Assembly (NCBI GenBank): GCA_023391895.1
Contig: JAEWAC010000163.1
Span: forward strand, 1 to 7,980
Direction: 5' to 3'
Length of the DNA: 7,980 bases
Source: Bacteroidota bacterium
GTDB lineage: Bacteria; Bacteroidota; Bacteroidia; Chitinophagales; Chitinophagaceae
The position numbers and the translations under genes are program-made. Of the stretch, positions 1 through 5,791 are shown piece after piece. Position 1 is the first letter of the stretch. Every line of letters starts with the position of its first letter. The notes beneath the pieces are model-generated. The model was not told where the DNA came from. It saw only the letters and a program-made list of their open reading frames with translations, and did no database searches.

Positions 1-287
1 CCTGTAACCCGGTCGGCGCTGGTGTTTTTGGCGCTCAGAATCAGGATGGGCACTTCGTTGTTGGTCAGGCGGATGTTTTGTGTCACATTAAAACCATCGA
101 TCTGCGGAATCATGACATCCAGAATAATGAGGTCGAAATACTCGTTCTGCACCGCCTGCATGGCAGCGGCGCCGTCATAGGCCGAGGTAACGGAATAGCC
201 TTCCAGTTCCAGATTCAGCTTCAGGGCTTCGTGCAGATTTTCTTCATCTTCTACCAATAGTATGGAGGGTTTGGCTGTATGATCCAT
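1..287 (-). CDS. Response regulator, receiver domain (3' end outside window)
   Basis: This is the N-terminal 95 residues of a two-component response regulator; the rest lies beyond the left edge. The visible part is a receiver domain. An acidic Mg2+-binding pocket sits at E13-D14-E15 after the first beta strand (SILLVEDEE). The phospho-acceptor is D57 in LILDVMIP, followed by D64-G65, and the conserved Ser/Thr position is S85 in LILSAK. The conserved lysine near the end of the domain is not reached. The start codon lies 12 bases after the stop of the histidine kinase gene, so this is very probably its cognate partner in the same transcript. No strong ribosome binding site is visible, which is usual in Bacteroidota. 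The output domain cannot be seen; a winged-helix DNA-binding domain of the OmpR type would be the commonest arrangement, but that is inference. Confidence 0.93.
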   Translation of the reverse strand, partial: MDHTAKPSILLVEDEENLHEALKLNLELEGYSVTSAYDGAAAMQAVQNEYFDLIILDVMIPQIDGFNVTQNIRLTNNEVPILILSAKNTSADRVT

Positions 288-299
288 GGCGGTTGTTGA

Positions 300-1289
300 T
301 TAAGCTACAAATTGAACCATAAAATTACTGCCTTGCGGTACATGATCCGTTATCTGTATGGTGGCATAGTGGGTATCGGCAATTTTTTTACAAATGTATA
401 ACCCCAGACCGGTGCCCTTGGTGGTGCGGGTTTGCTCATTGCCGATTCGGTAAAACTTTTGAAACACATTTTCTTTTTCTGCATCCGGTATGCCCATGCC
501 TTCGTCTTTTACCTGCAGGATCACCTTGCCGTTTTCCGCATGCAGGCTGCAGGTTACGGGCCGCGATTTGTCGGAATATTTGTTGGCGTTTTCCAGCAGG
601 TTGCTCACCAGTAACTTCAGCAGCAGGGCATCGCCGGTTAACTCCAGGTCAGGCTCGATATGGGAGTGCAAAGGCCGGTCGGGATAACGGTTGCTGAACT
701 GCCGCAGCTCGCTGCTTGCCAGGTCCGAGAAATTGAGTTCTTCCATGGAGGTATGGTAGGCTTTGTCATCCAGCTGGGAGGAGATCAAAATGTTGTTGAT
801 CAGCATGTCCAGCCGAAGGGTTTCCTGCAGGCTGGTGTCGATCAGCTTTTGCTGCTTTTGGGCATCCAGCTGGTAGCGCTTCAGGGTTTCCAGGTTCAGG
901 CGGGCGATGGATATGGGGGTTTTCAGTTCATGGGTGACGGCCATTACAAAGTTTTGCTGTTGCTGCTGCAGGCTCAGTTGCCGCCGCACCGAGCGGTAAA
1001 TGTAAACTGCCCCTACAATGATCAGCAACAAAAAAATAACGCCTTCTCCTATGTACTTGATATCGTTGCGGCGCTTTTGGTCGTTGATGCGGAACATGGC
1101 ATTTTTAAATGCCTGGGAAGTGGTGTCGGGATGGGTTTTTACCACCTGTTCTTTCTGCAGGGTATAGATTTCGCTGGTTTGTTGCAGCAACAAAAAAAAC
1201 CACCACACCAGGGCCGTTACAATGTATACCAGCAGGATCCAGAATACAAGGGTGGTGATGGCGATTCTTTTTTTGCTTCGGTCTGCCAT
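300..1289 (-). CDS. Two-TM sensor histidine kinase
   Basis: A 329-residue membrane sensor kinase that would autophosphorylate on His and pass the phosphate to the regulator encoded 12 bases downstream. TM1 is about residues 9-35 and TM2 about 80-98, enclosing a short (about 44 residues) periplasmic stretch with no domain I recognise. There is no clear HAMP domain: TM2 runs through a basic, Gln-rich linker (QLSLQQQQQ, 104-112) straight into the dimerisation domain. The H-box is HELKTPI with H120. The catalytic domain shows the N-box LLENANKYS (N234), G1 box DEGMGI (262-267), F-box FQKFYR (276-281) and G2 box GTGLGLYI (292-299), so all ATP-binding motifs are intact. The start follows the gldH stop by only 3 bases (TAA GCC ATG), indicating translational linkage. 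The signal sensed is unknown; the small periplasmic loop suggests membrane stress or a small ligand, which is inference. Confidence 0.93.
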   Translation of the reverse strand: MADRSKKRIAITTLVFWILLVYIVTALVWWFFLLLQQTSEIYTLQKEQVVKTHPDTTSQAFKNAMFRINDQKRRNDIKYIGEGVIFLLLIIVGAVYIYRSVRRQLSLQQQQQNFVMAVTHELKTPISIARLNLETLKRYQLDAQKQQKLIDTSLQETLRLDMLINNILISSQLDDKAYHTSMEELNFSDLASSELRQFSNRYPDRPLHSHIEPDLELTGDALLLKLLVSNLLENANKYSDKSRPVTCSLHAENGKVILQVKDEGMGIPDAEKENVFQKFYRIGNEQTRTTKGTGLGLYICKKIADTHYATIQITDHVPQGSNFMVQFVA

Positions 1290-1292
1290 GGC

Positions 1293-1802
1293 TTACTTTT
1301 TTTTCTCAATCCGCAGGCCTACGTTCATCATATTTTCCAGCGGGTCTTCCCGCATGATCTGCTCGATGGTAAAGGTATAGGCGCCGGGTTTGTTAAAGTA
1401 AAACGTATCATTGGCCGGCGGCGTCAGCGGTATGCGGTGCTCGTACAAGTCGTCCATGCCGGTAGCCAGCCAGCCCCGCTCGTTAGTGGCCAGCGGCAGC
1501 TCGTAGGGCACTTTGGACTCCTTGCCGTCCGGACCTTTGCGGTACAGGTTGATCCAGATGTTGTTGTAATTATATTGGTTGTTGTGCCGCAGAATTAAAA
1601 ACAACTGGTAGGGAGCTGTAGTATCCGAAATATGAAAAGTAAACGAAGGCCTGAACGAGCTTTGCCAGGCCTGCTTGGGAATGGTGACCACTCTTTCGTA
1701 TAGGTCGATGGGCGTACAGGCAACAAAGAGGAATAAGGTAAAAAGGAAAACAAAAACGGATTTTTGTAGTATAGGATTTTTAAAATGGGATCTCCGGTTC
1801 AT
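1293..1802 (-). CDS. gldH: Gliding motility lipoprotein GldH
   Basis: A 169-residue protein matching GldH, a lipoprotein needed for gliding motility in Bacteroidota such as Flavobacterium, where gld genes also support the type IX secretion system. A hydrophobic signal segment (about 13-28) ends at Cys29 in the sequence FVAC. The lipobox has Phe rather than Leu at -3, but Ala precedes the Cys, so lipid attachment at C29 is likely. The mature part carries stretches I associate with this family: LYERVVTIPKQAW just after the Cys, DTTAPYQLFLILRH, NNIWINLY, LATNERGWLATGMDDLYEHR, and near the C-terminus TIEQIMREDPLENMMNVGLR. Length is normal for the family. It lies 16 bases after yicC and 3 bases before the histidine kinase gene, in what looks like one operon. 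The presence of gldH does not prove that the organism glides, since the gene also occurs in non-gliding relatives. Confidence 0.9.
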   Translation of the reverse strand: MNRRSHFKNPILQKSVFVFLFTLFLFVACTPIDLYERVVTIPKQAWQSSFRPSFTFHISDTTAPYQLFLILRHNNQYNYNNIWINLYRKGPDGKESKVPYELPLATNERGWLATGMDDLYEHRIPLTPPANDTFYFNKPGAYTFTIEQIMREDPLENMMNVGLRIEKKK

Positions 1803-1818
1803 TGCTGCAAAGCTACTT

Positions 1819-2694
1819 TTATAAAACGTTCAATACCTGTTCTTTTGCTTTTTCCAGTTCGTCTTTCATCAGCACCACGCATTTTTGGATGGCGGCGTCA
1901 TAGGCCTTGGCACCGGTGGTGTTGATCTCGCGTCCTATTTCCTGTAAAATAAACGACAGTTTTTTGCCCTTGGCGTCATCGTCCTCTTCCAGTACGGTGG
2001 TAAAATACGCGCAGTGGTTCTTTAAACGAACCTGCTCTTCGCTGATGTCAATTTTTTCGATGTAGTAGATGAGCTCCTGCTCCAGGCGGTTGCCGTCATA
2101 GTTTTCTTTGCCTACATTTTCTTCCAGCAGCTTGGTAATGCCTTCTCTTATTTTTTGCTGGCGTAGGGGCTCCAGTGCTATCACCTTTTGCTGTTGCTCC
2201 AGTATGTTGCCGATGCGCAGTTGCAGGTCTTTTTTCAGTGACTTGCCTTCTTCCTGGCGGTGCTCGTTCAGGTTATCAATAGCCTCCAGCAATATGGCCT
2301 GAAACCGGGCCCATTCCTCTTCGGTCAGGGTTTCGCTGGTGGGTGTAATTACTTCCGGCAGTTTGATGATGGTGCTCAGCAGGTTGGATGTATCCAGACC
2401 CAATTCGTTGGAGAGTTCTGCCAGGGGCTTGTAATATGCCCGCGCCAGGTCGGTATTGATGGTGATGGGTTTGGCATTGCCGGTTTCTTTTAGGCTGATG
2501 GTACAATCCACCGTACCTCGACTCAATTTTTCGGATAAGATCCTGCGGATATCAAATTCAAAAGGCTTTAAAAAAGCCGGCATCTTTAACTGCAGGTCAA
2601 ACTGTTTTCCATTGAGCGACTTAATGTCGATCAAAAAGGTTTTGTCGCCTGTGGTTTGTTCTGCTCTTCCAAAACCGGTCATTGATCTTAGCAT
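1819..2694 (-). CDS. yicC: YicC family protein (stress-induced endoribonuclease family)
   Basis: A 291-residue member of the YicC/YloC family, whose characterised members have been reported as RNA-cleaving enzymes. The start used is the Met that gives MLRSMTGFGR: MTGFGR is the hallmark N-terminus of the family and almost always sits within the first few residues. The reading frame stays open 27 codons further upstream (to 2775), but that extension runs through the candidate promoter and into the terminator hairpin's T-rich tail, so it is rejected. The N-terminal domain includes the typical SLNGKQFDLQLKMP stretch. The C-terminal DUF1732-type end carries DISEEQVRLKNH and then GKKLSFILQEIGREINTTGAK (243-263), with conserved Glu and Arg positions. 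Length matches the usual 285-295. It is probably the first gene of an operon with gldH and a two-component pair, whereas many bacteria have gmk next to yicC. Confidence 0.93.
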   Translation of the reverse strand: MLRSMTGFGRAEQTTGDKTFLIDIKSLNGKQFDLQLKMPAFLKPFEFDIRRILSEKLSRGTVDCTISLKETGNAKPITINTDLARAYYKPLAELSNELGLDTSNLLSTIIKLPEVITPTSETLTEEEWARFQAILLEAIDNLNEHRQEEGKSLKKDLQLRIGNILEQQQKVIALEPLRQQKIREGITKLLEENVGKENYDGNRLEQELIYYIEKIDISEEQVRLKNHCAYFTTVLEEDDDAKGKKLSFILQEIGREINTTGAKAYDAAIQKCVVLMKDELEKAKEQVLNVL

Positions 2695-2715
2695 GAAAAT
2701 GTTTTTAAGTATTGG

Positions 2716-2747
2716 TAAAGTTATTCGAATTCTGCTACCAATTTCAA
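2716..2747 (-). promoter_or_regulatory. Candidate Bacteroidota promoter for the yicC-gldH-kinase-regulator operon
   Basis: Read on the minus strand, TTG (2745-2747) is followed after 21 bases by TAACTTTA (2716-2723). This fits the Bacteroidota pattern TTG-N17-23-TAnnTTTG with one mismatch at the last base. Transcription would begin around 2710, giving a leader of roughly 15 bases before the yicC ATG. It lies downstream of the minus-strand terminator at 2761-2798, so yicC would not depend on readthrough. The match is short and untested. Confidence 0.4.
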
Positions 2748-2760
2748 GGCAGCTGCCATC

Positions 2761-2798
2761 AAAAAAGACAAACAAAAAGCCTCGCTTTTGGCGAGGCT
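2761..2798 (-). terminator. Strong rho-independent terminator on the minus strand, upstream of yicC
   Basis: A perfect 8-bp stem, AGCCTCGC / GCGAGGCT (2778-2785 and 2791-2798), closes a 5-base loop. On the minus strand it runs into a T-rich tail (2761-2777, T5-G-T3-GTC-T6). The plus-strand side after the stem (AATATGTAG) is not T-rich, so the terminator acts leftward. It is odd because the next gene to the right, lpxD, is on the other strand. No annotated gene therefore feeds this terminator, which implies an unannotated minus-strand transcript, or attenuation of a longer yicC leader. Confidence 0.75.
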
Positions 2799-2820
2799 AA
2801 TATGTAGATGGGTTAGTAAG

Positions 2821-2910
2821 TACAGGAAATAAAAAATTTCCTTACACAATATTAAAAATATTTTTTCCATACTAAAAAAAATAATCTCATTTTTTATTCA
2901 CATTTTTTTG
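2821..2910. other. AT-rich tract with one perfect DnaA-box match
   Basis: By my count only about 15 of these 90 bases are G or C, in a window that is otherwise roughly half GC. It contains A and T runs of 7-8 bases, the self-complementary AATATT-AAA-AATATT element (about 2848-2862), and TTATTCACA at 2894-2902, which fits the DnaA-box consensus TTATNCACA exactly. Only one good box is seen, so this falls short of an origin. It could equally be an A-tract-rich promoter upstream region or a site bound by a nucleoid protein. Confidence 0.35.
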
Positions 2911-3018
2911 GAGGCCGTGTTGATATTGGTAGATGATGGTGCATGCCTAGTGGATGATGCATAGCCGCAAAGGCCGATCATTACTGCATTTGAAGGCAGT
3001 GGGTTGATGGTGCAGAGA

Positions 3019-3079
3019 GGTGGTTTTCTTTGTTGATGCTCCTTGCAGGCATACTGTTATAGAGAGGAGGAAAACCATC
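3019..3079. repeat. Interrupted inverted repeat (10-bp arms)
   Basis: The left arm GGTGGTTTTC (3019-3028) pairs with GAAAACCATC (3070-3079), with one G-T wobble, across a 41-base spacer. The spacer holds a small nested dyad ATGC/GCAT. It lies 75-135 bases upstream of the lpxD -7 element. It may be an RNA fold or a protein-binding dyad; function is unknown. Confidence 0.45.
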
Positions 3080-3155
3080 CGCCAACATGCTTTAAGTGCC
3101 ATCAGCTCATTGCTACCTCCACCAGTCCATAGCCATCCCGCTTTCGTCTGTCAAC

Positions 3156-3163
3156 TATCTTTG
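3156..3163 (+). promoter_or_regulatory. Bacteroidota -7 promoter element for the lpxD-like gene
   Basis: TATCTTTG is an exact match to TAnnTTTG and ends 13 bases before the ATG at 3177. No TTG is seen at the ideal -33 spacing. Transcription would start only a few bases before the gene, giving a nearly leaderless message with a T-run directly before the ATG. This supports the start at 3177 over the in-frame upstream ATG at 3096. Confidence 0.5.
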
Positions 3164-3176
3164 CCAAAACTTTTTT

Positions 3177-4121
3177 ATGCGTTTTGAAAAGCCAGTACCG
3201 ATTACTGAAATAGCCCGTCTTATTGGTGCCGAAATCATAGGAGAAACGGAAGGCGTTGCATCCGGTATTAACGAAATACATAAGGTAGAAGAAGGTGACC
3301 TGGTGTTTGTGGATCACCCTAAGTATTATCAAACCTGTATTGACTCTGCCGCAACCTATATCATCATCAACCAAAAGACCGACTTCCCGCCGCACAAGGC
3401 CTTGCTGCTGGTAGCAGAACCCTTTGAAGCCTACCAGCAAATCGTGCAGCACTTCCGGCCTTTTGAGCCGCCGGTACAACCGGTGAGCAACAGTGCCGTG
3501 ATTGGTGAAAACACCATCATTATGCCGGGGGCGGTTATTGGCCATCATGTCACCATTGGCAATAATGTAATGATCTATCCCAACGTGGTGATCATGGATC
3601 ACTGCGTGATTGGAGATAACGTCATTATCCAGGCCGGAACGGTAATTGGGTCGGATGCTTTTTACTATAACAAAAAAACCACCCGGGAGGTGCATTATAA
3701 AAAGATGCTGAGCTGCGGCCGCGTAGTGATTGAGCACGATGTAGAGATTGGTGCCGGCTGTACAATTGACCGTGGGGTGAGTGGCGATACGCTGATTGGT
3801 GCCGGTACCAAAATGGACAACCTGGTGCACATAGGACACGATACCGTAGTGGGTAAAAACTGTTTGTTTGCCGCACAGGTAGGCATAGCCGGTGCCACTA
3901 CCATTGAAGACAATGTGATACTGTGGGGACAGGTAGGCGTGAGCAAAACACTCACCATTGGCAAAGGCGCTGAAGTATATGCACAAAGCGGCGTACCTTC
4001 TTCTCTAGAGGGTGGTAAAAAATACTTTGGTTACCCGGCCGAAGATGCCCTGGCCAAAAAGAAAGAACTGGTATGGATCAAACGCATACCGCAGCTGTGG
4101 GAAAAGATCATGGGCAGTTGA
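3177..4121 (+). CDS. lpxD: LpxD-like UDP-3-O-acylglucosamine N-acyltransferase (short Bacteroidota paralog type)
   Basis: A 314-residue left-handed beta-helix acyltransferase. Classical LpxD transfers a 3-hydroxyacyl chain from ACP to the 2-amino group of UDP-3-O-acylglucosamine in lipid A synthesis. Residues 1-100 form the LpxD-type uridine-binding N-domain (ITEIARLIGAEI, VEEGDLVFVDHPKY). Hexapeptide repeats fill about 105-275 (VIGENTIIMPGAVIG, VTIGNN, VIGDNVIIQAG). The likely catalytic base is H221 in VHIGHD, aligned with the active-site His of E. coli LpxD. The usual GSDGFGY stretch reads GSDAFYY (158-164), and the protein is about 25 residues shorter than typical LpxD. Both traits recall a second LpxD-like protein common in Bacteroidota beside the lpxD/lpxA cluster. 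No other lipid A gene is adjacent, so its acceptor may differ from classical LpxD. The chosen start is the Met of MRFEKPV; the upstream extension has no family resemblance and crosses the promoter. Confidence 0.88.
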   Translation: MRFEKPVPITEIARLIGAEIIGETEGVASGINEIHKVEEGDLVFVDHPKYYQTCIDSAATYIIINQKTDFPPHKALLLVAEPFEAYQQIVQHFRPFEPPVQPVSNSAVIGENTIIMPGAVIGHHVTIGNNVMIYPNVVIMDHCVIGDNVIIQAGTVIGSDAFYYNKKTTREVHYKKMLSCGRVVIEHDVEIGAGCTIDRGVSGDTLIGAGTKMDNLVHIGHDTVVGKNCLFAAQVGIAGATTIEDNVILWGQVGVSKTLTIGKGAEVYAQSGVPSSLEGGKKYFGYPAEDALAKKKELVWIKRIPQLWEKIMGS

Positions 4122-4196
4122 GGAACCGCTCCATAAGAAAGTATGGACTTTTAAAAAAGATGGACGCTGCTTTTTCTCATATGGGGTTTTGAAGAA

Positions 4197-4217
4197 GTAG
4201 CACCATAACGGTGCTAC
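4197..4217. other. Perfect hairpin without T-tract, just before the lpxD terminator
   Basis: GTAGCACC-ATAAC-GGTGCTAC forms a perfect 8-bp stem with a 5-base loop but no T-run on either side. It stands four bases before the true terminator. It may help pause polymerase or protect the 3' end of the mRNA. Confidence 0.45.
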
Positions 4218-4221
4218 ATTC

Positions 4222-4269
4222 AAAAGCCTGTGTGGTGGTAACAACTAAATCACTGCACCGGCTTTTTTT
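4222..4269 (+). terminator. Rho-independent terminator of the lpxD-like gene, possibly bidirectional
   Basis: A stem of about 16 positions pairs AAAAGCC-T-GTGTGGTG (4222-4237) with CACTGCAC-C-GGCTTTT (4251-4266). It has two G-U wobbles and one mismatch, a 13-base loop, and a run of seven T (4263-4269). On the minus strand the stem ends in four T, so it may also stop the convergent gene at 4320-5156, whose stop codon is about 50 bases away. Confidence 0.75.
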
Positions 4270-4319
4270 ATGGGTTGGGTAGGCATGGGCTTTTAAAAGT
4301 TTTTTTTGGACACTCCTGC

Positions 4320-5156
4320 TTAATCAAACTCGATCAGAGTAATCGGGTGTATTTCCCAGGCAGTGGAGGGGCGTGCACCTGCCGGCCCTACTTGCCCGGC
4401 CGGATGGTCTGTATCAAAAAACAAGGCGCCACGCAACCGGGTAATGGGCAGCGGTGTAGCGGGTAAAATATAGTTACCGCAAGGCAGTCCGCCGGGAAAC
4501 CGTTCAAAAGCGGTACGCACTTTTTGAAGGGCCAAGTAAGAAGCAGACCGGCTGTGGGGCAGTCCTGATATTTCTGCATTAAAGAACAGGGTCTTGTCTT
4601 TGTTGGTTAAAATGAGGTGGTAGTCGTTGTCTTCTTCTCTGGCATAGGCATAGAGGTAAACATTTTTCAGGCTTACCATTTTGTTTTCCTGTATGGCCCT
4701 TTGCTCATAAGGTTTTGACAGTGCCCTTATTACCGGGTGCATATCCCGGTCAAGGGGCAGGGTTTTTACAAACTGGTCCAGGCTGTTGTAAGATGAGCTG
4801 CTGCCGGAGGCCAGGCAGGTTTTCACTTTGCTTCTGCTCAGGCCGGCAAACCGGGCGTTGCGGCACTGGTTGGCTTTGATCTTGTCTTTTTGTTCCTGGG
4901 TAAGAGAAGGGTTTACATTGCGGCGCAATGCCTTGCTCATGAGGGTATCAATATCCGCCAGAGCTGCTCCTTCCATCCATTGTTCTTCTTTAGGCAGCAG
5001 GGTAATGCTGACTTCCCGGCCCCTGGGCGATACCAGCACATTCTGTTTTCCGGGCTGATAGCGGTCTGCTTTTTTGATATAAACTTTTGCGGGTGGTTGG
5101 GCGGGACACCAAAAACCTGTGCAACAAAAAAGCAGGAGAGCAAGCAGTTGTTTCAT
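4320..5156 (-). CDS. Exported protein of unknown function with probable OB-like C-terminal half
   Basis: A 278-residue protein with a signal peptide (basic MKQ, hydrophobic 4-17, likely cleavage after CPA at 19). The Cys at 11, 12 and 17 do not sit in a good lipobox, so a soluble periplasmic or secreted protein is more likely than a lipoprotein. The middle is charged, with two Cys (C98, C114), a Ser-rich turn (118-122) and probable helices. The C-terminal part (about 160-278) is beta-rich: KNVYLYAYAREEDNDYHLIL (164-183), then FNAEISGLP, an Ala/Arg helix, LRGALFFDTDH (241-251) and the closing WEIHPITLIEF (267-277). That order recalls small OB/nuclease-like domains with an HLVL...AEIP...GVGFFD...ELHPV pattern; this is a memory-based resemblance, not a database match. 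No catalytic residues can be assigned. It probably forms a single-gene unit, converging on lpxD. Confidence 0.8.
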   Translation of the reverse strand: MKQLLALLLFCCTGFWCPAQPPAKVYIKKADRYQPGKQNVLVSPRGREVSITLLPKEEQWMEGAALADIDTLMSKALRRNVNPSLTQEQKDKIKANQCRNARFAGLSRSKVKTCLASGSSSSYNSLDQFVKTLPLDRDMHPVIRALSKPYEQRAIQENKMVSLKNVYLYAYAREEDNDYHLILTNKDKTLFFNAEISGLPHSRSASYLALQKVRTAFERFPGGLPCGNYILPATPLPITRLRGALFFDTDHPAGQVGPAGARPSTAWEIHPITLIEFD

Positions 5157-5424
5157 ACGTCCATCTATTGTTTGAAAAAGACACTGTGGGCCTGTGCCGA
5201 GTTGAGGGCTTTATAAATCTATAAATTGTAAGGCGTATGGTCAATAGCGGAGGAAAGCTGCCGTTTTAACGGCGGATACAAGAGCGGAAGGCTGGATAAC
5301 AGCTGCTGATGGAAAGACGATAATAGTTCATCAAACAGCTGCCGAACCAGCAGGCAGCAGCCCGCAGCGCCATACCGGCCAACAGGTTGCCGACATAGCA
5401 CTGCCGTTATACTGTTTATATGGA
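5157..5424. other. Intergenic region upstream of the exported protein gene
   Basis: I see no gene with family resemblance here. A 60-codon minus-strand frame (5219-5401) has no signal, motif or terminator. There is a tight palindrome GCCGTT-TT-AACGGC at 5260-5273. A weak -7-like string, TAGATTTA on the minus strand at about 5215-5222, is the only promoter candidate for the gene at 4320-5156. Confidence 0.35.
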
Positions 5425-5634
5425 TTACTGCGAGTTGCCGGTGCCCCCCGTGGTGGTATCTTTATCGCCACCCAGGTTAATGGTATTGGACGTATCGGGC
5501 AGGTTGCCGTTTACGTTTTCCACGGCCGATACTTTATCGCCGCTGGCCGTGTCGCCGGAATCATTGCTGTTGCCATTAGAGTTGCAGGCCGTCAGGGCTA
5601 GTGCAAAGGAGGCTGCCAAGAATAGTTTTTTCAT
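5425..5634 (-). CDS. Small Asn/Ser/Asp/Thr-rich lipoprotein
   Basis: A 69-residue protein that starts MKKLFLAASFALALTAC, a textbook type II signal peptide with lipobox LTAC and lipidation at Cys17. The mature part is only 52 residues, low in complexity and hydrophilic: Asn/Ser/Asp/Gly runs (NSNGNSNDSGD), then Thr/Gly (DTTTGGTGNSQ), with no Cys beyond C17, no aromatic residue, and no recognisable fold. It is probably an extended chain tethered to the membrane. Such tiny lipoproteins are common in Chitinophagaceae genomes and have no assigned role. A -7-like TCATTTTG (one mismatch) lies about 20 bases before the ATG, with a small CTGCC-TGCT-GGCAG dyad (5665-5678) just upstream of it. It is separated from the reductase gene by 157 bases with no clear terminator, so weak cotranscription is possible. 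Confidence 0.8.
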   Translation of the reverse strand: MKKLFLAASFALALTACNSNGNSNDSGDTASGDKVSAVENVNGNLPDTSNTINLGGDKDTTTGGTGNSQ

Positions 5635-5791
5635 ACTGAATAGGTTTTGTCAAAATGATGAATGCTGCCTGCTGGCAGTACGCTGTTGATGTGTAATGCA
5701 AATTACTTGCCCAACAGGTAGCGCCGCAGTGGCAGGAAGCGGTTTCTTCAAAAACCATAGCCGGGGCATATGGGTTTTTGAAAGAGTTGAC

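Larger units (their letters stand above)
2799..3155. other. Structured intergenic region between divergent yicC and lpxD
   Basis: No convincing protein gene lies here on either strand. The left part is extremely AT-rich and includes the perfect hairpin AGGAAAT-AAAAA-ATTTCCT (2824-2842). The right part has normal GC with several small dyads: ACTGC/GCAGT (2983-3000), ATGAT/ATCAT flanking GCC-GCAAA-GGC (about 2955-2982), and the longer inverted repeat at 3019-3079. Loosely similar GATGATGGTGCAT, GATGATGCAT and TTGATGGTGCA strings recur at about 2932, 2953 and 3004. I see no tRNA T-loop motif. A minus-strand non-coding RNA ending at the terminator to the left is the most economical explanation of part of it, but no clear promoter for it was found. 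Confidence 0.4.

Noticed and set aside
660..1598. Long plus-strand frame of 312 codons opposite the kinase and gldH
   Set aside because: It is antisense to two clearly recognisable genes, is Gln/Gly/Val-rich as expected of a shadow frame, and has no domain of its own.
2695..2775. N-terminal extension of yicC by 27 codons to an ATG at 2775
   Set aside because: It crosses the candidate promoter and the terminator tail and adds sequence unlike the family, which starts at or near MTGFGR.
2720..2872. Short minus-strand frame of about 49 codons running through the terminator hairpin (MEKIFLILCKEIF...)
   Set aside because: It lies in a very AT-rich tract and reads through a terminator stem and the yicC promoter, so it is most likely accidental.
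2900..3150. tRNA or other classical structured RNA in the yicC-lpxD spacer
   Set aside because: I found no GTTCRANNC T-loop motif or acceptor-stem pairing on either strand.
3096..3176. N-terminal extension of the lpxD-like protein from the ATG at 3096
   Set aside because: The added residues do not resemble the family and the stretch contains the exact TATCTTTG promoter element.
3102..3986. Long minus-strand frame opposite the lpxD-like gene
   Set aside because: It is rich in His, Tyr and Asn from the reverse of hexapeptide codons, with no family resemblance; it is a shadow.
5219..5401. Minus-strand 60-codon frame in the spacer upstream of the exported protein gene
   Set aside because: No signal peptide, promoter, terminator or recognisable motif; it is compatible with chance in this GC range.
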